From NCBI GenBank assembly GCA_046728035.1, contig JBKPDT010000240.1:1-45684 (forward strand): a DNA stretch of 45,684 nucleotides. Direction: 5' to 3'. Positions 39,738 to 45,684 of this stretch are shown one piece after another. Positions within the stretch are counted from its first letter, which is position 1. Each line of letters starts with the position of its first letter. The notes under the pieces were generated by a model that made no database searches, was not told where the DNA came from, and saw nothing but the letters and a program-made list of their open reading frames with translations. A program made the position numbers and the translations under genes. The DNA comes from DASRWT01 sp046728035. GTDB lineage: Bacteria > Methylomirabilota > Methylomirabilia > Rokubacteriales > CSP1-6.

Positions 39738-41105
39738 ATGACCCAGCAGAGCCTGTCGGCGATGGCGGAGCGTCACCTGTGGGGTCATTTCACCACGATG
39801 AAGCCCGGCATCGACGAGACGCGGGTCATCGAGCGGGGCGACGGCTGCTACGTCTGGGATCACAAGGGCAACCGATACCTCGACGGCCTGGCCGGGCTCT
39901 TCGTGAGCCAGGTCGGCCATGGTCGTACCGAGCTCGCCAAGGCCGCGAGCGCGCAGGCGGAGAAGCTCGGCTACTTCCCGATCTGGACCTACGCCCACCC
40001 CACCGCGATCCAACTGGCGGCCCGCCTGGCCGAGCTCGCCCCCGGCGATCTGAACCGGGTGTTCTTCACGACCGGCGGCTCCGAGGCCGTCGAGTCCGCG
40101 TGGAAGCTCGCCCGGCAGTACTTCCGTCTCACCGGCGAACCCGGGCGCCACAAGGTCATCAGCCGATACCTCTCCTACCACGGCACGTCGATGGGCGCCC
40201 TCTCCATCACCGGCCTGGCCGAGCTCCGGATGCCCTTCGAGCCGCTCGTGCCGGGTGCGCGCAAGGTGGCCAACACGAACCGCTACCGGTGCAGTTTGTG
40301 CGCGCATGCCTCCGCTTGCACGCTCGCGTGTGCCGCCGACATCGAGGCCATGATCGTGCGGGAAGGGCCAGAGTCCGTGGCTGCCGTGTTCGTCGAGCCG
40401 GTCCAGAACGCCGGCGGGTGCTTCGTGCCGCCGGAGGGCTATTTCGCGAAGCTCCGCGAGATCTGTGATCGCTACGGCGTGCTGCTCGTGTCCGACGAGG
40501 TGATCTGCGCATACGGCCGACTCGGTCACTGGTTCGGCGCCCAGCGCTACGGCTATCGGCCGGACATCATCACCACCGCGAAGGGCCTTACCTCCGGCTA
40601 CTCCCCCCTCGGCGCCATGCTCGTGAGCGACCGCCTGGCCCAGCCCTTCGTGGGCACCGGGAAGTCTTTCCTGCACGGATTCACCTTCGCCGGCCACCCC
40701 GTGAGCTGTGCCGTGGCCCTGGCCAACCTCGACGTGTTCGAGTCCGAGGACCTGCTCCAGCACGTCCGGACGAACGAGCACCTGTTCCGCAAGGCGCTCG
40801 ACGACCTCTCCGACCTGCCGATCGTTGGCGAAGTGCGCGGCGCCGGCTACTTCTACGGGATCGAGCTGGTGAAGGACCGCGACTCCCAAGCGACCTTCAC
40901 CAGCGATGAGAGCGACCACCTGCTGCGCGGGTTCCTTTCCAACCGGCTCCTCGAGCTCGGCCTGATCTGCCGCGCCGACGACCGAGGTGAGCCGGTCGTG
41001 CAGCTCTCACCGCCGCTCATCGCCGGGCCGGAGCAGTTCGAGGAGATCAACCGCGTCCTCCGCCAGGCCCTCACCGAGGCCATGGCCGAGATGCGCCTCG
41101 GGTAG
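39738..41105 (+). CDS. class III PLP-dependent aminotransferase
   Basis: This 455-residue omega-transaminase-type enzyme transfers an amino group between an amine/omega-amino acid and a keto acid. It shows GLAGLFVSQVGHGRTELAKA, FFTTGGSEAVESAWKLARQY, SYHGTSMGALSITG, the cofactor Asp in LLVSDEVICAYGRLG and the Schiff-base Lys in TTAKGLTSGYSPLGA (about 281). A Cys-rich insertion (YRCSLCAHASACTLACAADI) at about 190-210 is characteristic of a subgroup. The ATG at 39738 has AAGGA upstream. An Lrp-domain fragment follows, suggesting past local control by an amino-acid-responsive regulator. Confidence 0.92.
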   Translation: MTQQSLSAMAERHLWGHFTTMKPGIDETRVIERGDGCYVWDHKGNRYLDGLAGLFVSQVGHGRTELAKAASAQAEKLGYFPIWTYAHPTAIQLAARLAELAPGDLNRVFFTTGGSEAVESAWKLARQYFRLTGEPGRHKVISRYLSYHGTSMGALSITGLAELRMPFEPLVPGARKVANTNRYRCSLCAHASACTLACAADIEAMIVREGPESVAAVFVEPVQNAGGCFVPPEGYFAKLREICDRYGVLLVSDEVICAYGRLGHWFGAQRYGYRPDIITTAKGLTSGYSPLGAMLVSDRLAQPFVGTGKSFLHGFTFAGHPVSCAVALANLDVFESEDLLQHVRTNEHLFRKALDDLSDLPIVGEVRGAGYFYGIELVKDRDSQATFTSDESDHLLRGFLSNRLLELGLICRADDRGEPVVQLSPPLIAGPEQFEEINRVLRQALTEAMAEMRLG

Positions 41106-41116
41106 CGGTCGATGTC

Positions 41117-41281
41117 GTGAGCGGCAACGGTCTGGAGGACACCGAGGTGCTCTGCAACGACAGCACACACCTGCTCGAGCTGGTGAACGGCGGGATCCGG
41201 GAGATCCGGGGCGTGCGCACCGTGGAGGTTTCGACCTACCTGCGGCTCCTCAAGCAGACCTACTCCTGGGGCACCGGGTGA
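41117..41281 (+). pseudogene. Lrp/AsnC ligand-binding (RAM) domain fragment
   Basis: Fifty-four codons from a GTG read STHLLELVNGGIREIRGVRT and VSTYLRLLKQTYSWGTG, the C-terminal half of the RAM domain of Lrp/AsnC regulators. The helix-turn-helix and first strands are missing; stand-alone RAM proteins are about 75-100 residues and full Lrp about 150. It begins 12 bases after the aminotransferase stop. It is probably a relic, although a tiny translated peptide cannot be excluded. Confidence 0.6.
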
Positions 41282-41373
41282 TCGGCCACCTCAGCGCCTG
41301 TGAGCACGCATCGCAGAACGCCCGGAGGTAGCGTCGCTGGGCGAGGTAGCTCTCGTCCCGGGAGGTCGACGTG

Positions 41374-42642
41374 ATGCGAACCCGCCCGATCCGCCGGACG
41401 TTGGCCGCGTTGTTCGTCGGGGCCACCGCCGTCGCCAGCGGCGCGGCCTCGCCGGGCGAGGCGCCGGCGGCGCCACTGTCGTCGTTTGGGGGCCGCCCGC
41501 TCGAGGTCCGTATCGCCACCTTCAACGCGTCGTTGAACCGCACCGCCACGGGTGAGCTGATCGAGCACCTGTCGTCCCCGGGCAACGCGCAAGCGGCGAC
41601 CGTGGCCGAGATCATCCAGCGGGTGCGACCCGATGTGCTGTTGATCAACGAGTTCGACTTCGACGCGGACGGCACCGCTGCCGAGCTGTTCCAGCAGAAC
41701 TACCTGTCGGTGCCGCACAACGGCGCGGCGCCGATCGAGTACCCGTACCACTTCGTCGCCCCCTCCAACACCGGGATCCCGTCGGGCTTCGACCTCAACA
41801 ACGACGGCTCGATCGGCGGGCCGGACGATGCACTCGGCTTCGGGTTCTTCCCCGGCCAGTTCGGCATGGCCGTGTACTCGATGCACCCGATCGTGCTCGA
41901 TGACGTCCGCACCTTCCAGACGTTCCTGTGGGCCGACATGCCCGGCGCCCTGTTGCCCGACGATCCGGCGACCGCCGAACCGGGCGACTGGTTCTCGGCC
42001 GCCGAGCTGGGCGCGGTGCGCCTCTCGTCGAAGTCGCACTGGGATCTGCCGATCGACATCGACGGTCGCGTCGTGCACTTTCTCGTCAGCCACCCCACGC
42101 CCCCGGTGTTCGACGGGCCCGAGGACCGCAACGGCCGCCGCAACCACGACGAGATCCGCTTCTGGGCCGACTACGTACGGCCGGGTCGAGCGTCCGCCTA
42201 CATCTACGACGACGCCGGGCAGTCGGGCGGGCTGGCGCCCGGGGCCCGGTTCGTCATCGCCGGCGACCAGAACGCCGACCCGATCGACGGCGACAGCGTG
42301 CCCGGTGCCGCCCAGCTGCTGCTCGAACACCCCCGGGTGAACACGTCGGTGACGCCGTCGAGCGACGGGGCGGTGGATGCCGCGGCGCGCCAGGGCGGCG
42401 CCAACCTGGCCCATCGCGGCGACCCCGCCTTCGACACGGCGGACTTCGCCGACTCCGCTCCGGGGAACCTGCGGGTCGACTACGTGTTGCCGTCGAGGCC
42501 GCTGCGGATCGTCGACGCCGGGGTCTTCTGGCCCACAGCCGACGACCCGCTGTTCCGCCTGGTCGGTGACTTCCCCTTCCCGAGCTCCGACCACCGGCTC
42601 ACCTGGATCGACGTCACCGTTCCCGGCGGACCGCGTCGGTAG
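41374..42642 (+). CDS. secreted endonuclease/exonuclease/phosphatase-family protein
   Basis: This 422-residue protein has an Arg-rich N-terminus and hydrophobic signal segment (LAALFVGATAVASGAA, cleavage near residue 30). The mature part has EEP-fold motifs: VRIATFNASLNR (metal Asn), VLLINEFDFD (Glu), LVSHPTPPVFDG (His), FVIAGDQNADP (Asp/Asn), LRVDYVLPS and PFPSSDHRLTWIDV (Asp-His). The set looks complete for a metal-dependent phosphoesterase. The ATG at 41374 is preferred because GGGAGG lies 8 bases upstream. Extracellular phosphate scavenging or nuclease activity is inferred. An unusual DLNNDGSIGGPDDA segment resembles a dockerin/EF-hand calcium loop. Confidence 0.9.
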   Translation: MRTRPIRRTLAALFVGATAVASGAASPGEAPAAPLSSFGGRPLEVRIATFNASLNRTATGELIEHLSSPGNAQAATVAEIIQRVRPDVLLINEFDFDADGTAAELFQQNYLSVPHNGAAPIEYPYHFVAPSNTGIPSGFDLNNDGSIGGPDDALGFGFFPGQFGMAVYSMHPIVLDDVRTFQTFLWADMPGALLPDDPATAEPGDWFSAAELGAVRLSSKSHWDLPIDIDGRVVHFLVSHPTPPVFDGPEDRNGRRNHDEIRFWADYVRPGRASAYIYDDAGQSGGLAPGARFVIAGDQNADPIDGDSVPGAAQLLLEHPRVNTSVTPSSDGAVDAAARQGGANLAHRGDPAFDTADFADSAPGNLRVDYVLPSRPLRIVDAGVFWPTADDPLFRLVGDFPFPSSDHRLTWIDVTVPGGPRR

Positions 42643-42645
42643 CCG

Positions 42646-42846
42646 TCAGAGGGCGCTCGCGGGCACCACCAAGATGCTGGTCGCTCGCCCGTCAGCTCGA
42701 CACTTGACGTCAGCTCTCACGGCGCCTGGGCGAGTGCGTCGGCCACTGCGGATGCGCCCCGCCCACCTCAGGGCCTCGAGGGCGCGACCGATCGGCTCGT
42801 CGCCGAGCAACAGGTCCCGGCCGTCGGATCGCACGGCGTCGGCCAC
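42646..42846 (-). CDS. possible small protein, 66 residues
   Basis: The frame starts with GTG and reads VRSDGRDLLLGDEPIGRALE, then LRWAGRIRSGRRTRPGAVRA and a hydrophobic end TSILVVPASAL. Composition is plausible for a real protein, but there is no ribosome site and I recognise no family. It is convergent with the EEP gene. It may be a chance frame; otherwise 42643-42925 holds nothing. Confidence 0.3.
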   Translation of the reverse strand: MADAVRSDGRDLLLGDEPIGRALEALRWAGRIRSGRRTRPGAVRADVKCRADGRATSILVVPASAL

Positions 42847-42925
42847 GACCCGGGAAGTGCAGCCCGCCGTCGGTGCCCTCGGTCACGGCACCTCCACATC
42901 AATCTCGAATCGGCGATCGGAGCGT

Positions 42926-43525
42926 TCAGTCGCGCGTGGTCAACAAGAGAGCGACGATGTCGACGGAGGAGCGCACATCCGGCTCCTGGCCGGCCAGCAG
43001 ATCCGCGTGCACCGTGGCCTCGGCGATGCGAACCATGGCCGACGCGAGGGCGCCGACGTCGTTGGACAGGTGGAGGGCCCCGCGCTCGACCTCGCGGCGC
43101 AACAGTTCCTCGAGCAGGGTGGTCAGCGTGCGCTTCACCGGGCCGGGCCGCGTCGAGACCCGCAGGAACTGCCCGGGGTCACGCAGCAGGGCCGTCCGCA
43201 ACGAAGCGCTCGTAGCGAGCAGGGTCAGGAAGTTCGCATACACCTCGAGGACGCGGGATCGACCGCTCTGGCGCACACCATGTTCGGCGGCCTGGAACGT
43301 CTCGTATGCGAGCCTCGACAGGACCTCGGCCAGCAGCTGGTCGTGGTTGCCCGCCCAGCGGTAGACGGTGGTGCGGCTGATACCGAGCTCGGAGCCCATC
43401 GCCTGCATATCGAGACGTTGCCCCTTGAGGAAGCGCCGGCGGGCGACGGCCAGTAGGTCGACCCGGGTGGGGGTGTCGCCGTCGGAACGCGAACCATCAG
43501 CCGACGCGCGACCAGGCGTTGTCAT
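42926..43525 (-). CDS. TetR-family regulator (QsdR-like)
   Basis: This 199-residue repressor has an N-terminal helix-turn-helix (MQAMGSELGISRTTVYRWAG NHDQLL) and a helical C-terminal domain (FLTLLATSASLRTALLRDPG, VRIAEATVHADLLAG) like that of QsdR-type TetR proteins. The ATG at 43525 is preferred over one 57 bases earlier because the conserved region begins near residue 20. It is divergent from the LivF/LivG operon, with two palindromes in between, so it likely controls both. The ligand may be an acyl-CoA or fatty acid given the ligase in the operon (inference). Confidence 0.88.
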   Translation of the reverse strand: MTTPGRASADGSRSDGDTPTRVDLLAVARRRFLKGQRLDMQAMGSELGISRTTVYRWAGNHDQLLAEVLSRLAYETFQAAEHGVRQSGRSRVLEVYANFLTLLATSASLRTALLRDPGQFLRVSTRPGPVKRTLTTLLEELLRREVERGALHLSNDVGALASAMVRIAEATVHADLLAGQEPDVRSSVDIVALLLTTRD

Positions 43526-43575
43526 CCGGACCCGATCCGGCCCTGGCTCATGACCAGCAATGGCTGGAGACGGGC

Positions 43576-43632
43576 GTAACACTTGTCTGACGTGTTACAT
43601 CGAGGCCCCGATACGGGCCCGTCCCGTATCGG
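43576..43632. promoter_or_regulatory. two palindromes, probable TetR operators
   Basis: GTAACAC (43576-43582) with GTGTTAC (43592-43598) forms one perfect dyad with a 9-base spacer, and CCGATACGGG (43608-43617) with CCCGTATCGG (43623-43632) a second with a 5-base spacer. Both lie between the TetR start and the LivF-type gene. The first has the AT-rich arms typical of TetR operators. Confidence 0.55.
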
Positions 43633-43800
43633 AGCGGGCCGACACGGTACTGCAACATTCCTGCCACCCTACCTCCCGCCCGTGGTGATGTGACCCTGGA
43701 CACATGGAACAATAGTTCGCTACTGTCACACTCGGGCGATCGGTTCGCCGCGCACGGCACCCGCCGGGAACGGATGGGATGCCCGTGAGGGGTTCGACAG

Positions 43801-44655
43801 GTGAGGGGGCCCGTGATCGAACAGCAGTCCGTGCCGGCGGTCGACGCGAACGCCGTCGCCACCGGGGCCGAGCTCACCGTCAACAATCTCGAGGTCGTCT
43901 ACAACGACGTCATGCTCGTGGTGCGAGGCGTCAGCGTCACGGTGCCCCCGGGAGCGGTCGTCGCGCTGCTGGGCGCCAACGGTGCGGGCAAGACAACGCT
44001 GCTGCGCGCGATCACCGGCCTCCTGCCCGTGCACCGGGGCAAGATCACGAAGGGCAGGGTCACGCTCGACGGGCGGGACATCACGACTAACGACCCGGCC
44101 AGCCGGGTGAGGGCCGGGCTGGCCCAGGTCATGGAGGGCCGGCGGATCTTCGGTGAGCTGACGGTGGACGAGAACCTGCGGACCGGTGCGTACACGAGCC
44201 GGGCGACGATGGCCCAGCACTACGAGCGGGTCATGGACCAGTTCCCCCTGCTCCAGCGCCGGCGGCGCCAGACCGCCGGGTACCTGTCGGGGGGCGAGCA
44301 GCAGATGCTGGCGATCGGCCGGGCGCTCATGTCGTCCCCCAGCGTGCTGATGCTCGACGAGCCGTCGTTGGGTCTGGCCCCGAAGGTCGTCGAGCAGATC
44401 CGCGACATCATTGTCGACATCAACTCCCAGGGCACCAGCGTCATGCTGGTCGAGCAGAACGCCACCATGGCGCTGTCGATCGCCGACCACGGCTACGTTC
44501 TCGAGCACGGCCGCGTGGTCAGGGACGGCCCCGGCGCCGAGCTGGTCGCGGACAAGGACATCCGCGAGTTCTACCTCGGCATCGGCGAGGCGGCGGAGCG
44601 CCGGTCGTTCCGTGAGGTGAAGACCTACCGCCGCAAGAAGAGCTGGGGGGCATGA
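43801..44655 (+). CDS. LivF-type ABC transporter ATP-binding protein
   Basis: This 284-residue ATPase of the branched-chain amino-acid/amide transporter family (HAAT) has Walker A GANGAGKTTLL at about residue 60, signature YLSGGEQQMLAIGRAL, Walker B VLMLDEPSLGLAP, and EGRRIFGELTVDENL typical of LivF. The GTG at 43801 follows GTGAGGGG. In this operon an acyl-CoA ligase follows, an arrangement common in actinobacteria for uptake of acids to be activated as CoA esters rather than amino acids. The permease and binding-protein genes should lie beyond the window edge. Confidence 0.92.
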   Translation: MRGPVIEQQSVPAVDANAVATGAELTVNNLEVVYNDVMLVVRGVSVTVPPGAVVALLGANGAGKTTLLRAITGLLPVHRGKITKGRVTLDGRDITTNDPASRVRAGLAQVMEGRRIFGELTVDENLRTGAYTSRATMAQHYERVMDQFPLLQRRRRQTAGYLSGGEQQMLAIGRALMSSPSVLMLDEPSLGLAPKVVEQIRDIIVDINSQGTSVMLVEQNATMALSIADHGYVLEHGRVVRDGPGAELVADKDIREFYLGIGEAAERRSFREVKTYRRKKSWGA

Positions 44656-44708
44656 CCGCCATGCGACGCCCCTCGCGGCACGCAGCCACCCGCAGGGGCA
44701 CCTGACCG

Positions 44709-45539
44709 ATGGCCGATACCACCGTGACCACCTCCGAGACGGCCGAGGCGCCTGCCGCCCTCCCGTCCCGCCCGCCCTTACTTCTGCAGGTCGCCGACCT
44801 GACGCTCCGGTTCGGCGGCGTAACGGCGCTTGCCGATGTGAGCTTCCACGTCCTTCCGGACGAGCTGTTCGCCATCATCGGGCCGAACGGCGCGGGCAAG
44901 ACGTCGATCTTCAACTGCCTCTCGGCCGTCTACCGTCCGCAGATCGGGTCGATCCTCCTCGACGGCCACGAACTCGTGGGCACGCGGCCGGCGCGGACCG
45001 CCGAGCTGGGCATCGGCCGCACGTTCCAGAACCTCGGCCTGTTCACCCATCTCACGCTGGTCGACAACCTGCTGCTCGGCCGGCACCACCAGATGCGCAC
45101 CGGCTTCCTGGCGGGTGCCCTCTGGTTCGGCCCCGCCCGGCGGGAGGAGATCGACCACCGCGCCAAGGTCGAGGAGGTCGTCGACCTCCTCGAGCTCAGC
45201 CCCTATCGGCGAGAGCCCGTCGGCCTGCTCCCGTTCGGCATCCAGAAGCGGATCGAGCTGGCCCGGGCTCTGGCGATGGCGCCCAAGCTGCTGCTCCTCG
45301 ACGAGCCGGTCGCCGGGATGAACATCGAGGAGACCGAGGACATGGCCCGGTACATCCTCGAGGTCCGCCAGGAGCTCCGGACGCCGATGATCCTCGTCGA
45401 GCACGACATGCACCTGGTGATGGACATCGCGGACCGGGTGATGGCGCTCGACTTCGGCGTCGCGATCGCCACGGGCTCGCCGGATGACGTCCGGAGCGAT
45501 CCGCGGGTCATCGAGGCCTACCTGGGAGGTTCCGGATGA
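44709..45539 (+). CDS. LivG-type ABC transporter ATP-binding protein
   Basis: This 276-residue ATPase partners the LivF-type protein. Walker A is GPNGAGKTSIFN, GIGRTFQNLGLFTHLTLVDN is typical of LivG, the signature is altered to LLPFGIQKRIELARAL, and Walker B is LLLLDEPVAGMN. The signature lacks the usual LSxG; PFGIQKR variants occur in ligase-linked relatives. The 53-base gap to LivF and the ATGA overlap with the ligase gene indicate one operon. Confidence 0.92.
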   Translation: MADTTVTTSETAEAPAALPSRPPLLLQVADLTLRFGGVTALADVSFHVLPDELFAIIGPNGAGKTSIFNCLSAVYRPQIGSILLDGHELVGTRPARTAELGIGRTFQNLGLFTHLTLVDNLLLGRHHQMRTGFLAGALWFGPARREEIDHRAKVEEVVDLLELSPYRREPVGLLPFGIQKRIELARALAMAPKLLLLDEPVAGMNIEETEDMARYILEVRQELRTPMILVEHDMHLVMDIADRVMALDFGVAIATGSPDDVRSDPRVIEAYLGGSG

Positions 45540-45684
45540 CGACCACCATGCCCGGCGCGGCCGTCCGCGGAGCCGCCGACCTGCTCGGGACCACGCTGCC
45601 GGCGATCCTGCTCCGCCGCGCCGAGGAGACGCCCCGGCGTGTCGCCATGCGCAAGAAGCACCTCGGGGTGTGGAAGCAGTACAC
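45536..45684 (+). CDS. AMP-dependent acyl-CoA synthetase, N-terminus only
   Basis: The ATG overlaps the LivG-type stop (ATGA). The 49 codons before the window edge include TTLPAILLRRAEETPRRVAM and HLGVWKQYT, matching the start of long-chain fatty-acid-CoA ligases (TLPxLLxRxAxxxPDRVAxR...W). The catalytic AMP-binding motifs lie outside the window. The position in a transporter operon suggests that it activates the imported acid. Confidence 0.7.
   Translation, partial: MTTTMPGAAVRGAADLLGTTLPAILLRRAEETPRRVAMRKKHLGVWKQY

Noticed and set aside
1..45684. CRISPR array, prophage structural genes, transposase or plasmid origin
   Set aside because: No regularly spaced repeats, phage structural proteins, transposase motifs, Rep proteins or iterons were seen on either strand.

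Overview
The window is very GC-rich, GTG starts are frequent, and many neighbouring genes overlap by four bases (GTGA or ATGA). The gene content is ABC-2 exporters, DUF35/thiolase, NB-ARC/cyclase regulators, LivFG with an acyl-CoA ligase, and PglZ. Together these point to a chromosomal segment of an uncultured or little-studied actinobacterium, possibly of the Acidimicrobiia type; that taxonomic reading is inference. No rRNA, complete tRNA, CRISPR array, integrase or transposase was seen. Layout, left to right. 1-4.4 kb: a small secreted protein, a cluster of tight hairpins, a scrambled thiolase and a frame-broken DUF35 gene behind an intact DrrAB-like ABC exporter, then a 5'-truncated SDR gene. 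4.6-10.5 kb: a TetR regulator coupled to a PEP-utilizing swivel-domain protein, an intact SDR, a membrane protein, three broken hydrolase/oxidoreductase remnants and a DipZ-like thioredoxin. 10.5-14.9 kb: a NarL-type response regulator and DesK-type kinase divergent from an ABC exporter. The two halves of a HEPN-like gene flank this module, and a tRNA-Arg(CCT) 3' fragment that resembles an attachment-site scar follows it. 15-18.3 kb: a large cyclase/NB-ARC/TPR signalling protein whose SARP-like DNA-binding domain lies out of frame upstream. 18.6-28.1 kb: small-molecule enzymes (cupin, MECR-like reductase, VOC proteins, RibD-C reductase with an AraC regulator, alpha/beta hydrolases) and a CHAD protein, with more debris and an 82-bp structured tandem repeat. 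28.1-29 kb: a MerR regulator divergent from a vicinal-cysteine protein with an apparently leaderless, dyad-containing promoter. The most interesting block is 29.15-39.33 kb. A 1734-residue protein combines a PglY/BrxC (DUF6079-like) P-loop ATPase with a C-terminal PglZ phosphatase-like domain. It sits 10 bp behind a TPR protein, and both are transcribed divergently from an SNF2 helicase and a SWIM zinc-finger protein. The core components recall BREX/Pgl phage exclusion, but no methyltransferase, Lon/BrxL, BrxA or BrxB is present. I read it as a candidate compact BREX-like defence module, which is an inference. The right end holds a class III aminotransferase with an Lrp-domain fragment behind it, a secreted EEP-fold hydrolase, a TetR regulator with two palindromic sites, and the start of a LivF-LivG-acyl-CoA ligase operon cut by the window edge. 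A striking general feature is that long intact genes alternate with short, frame-broken relics of catabolic genes. The relics include thiolase, DUF35, SDR, GMC oxidoreductase, epoxide hydrolase, RibD-C, several alpha/beta hydrolases, DUF899, HEPN, amidohydrolase and Lrp. Because ORFs of 1000-1700 codons are intact nearby, pervasive sequencing error is an unlikely full explanation, but homopolymer errors at individual frameshifts cannot be excluded.
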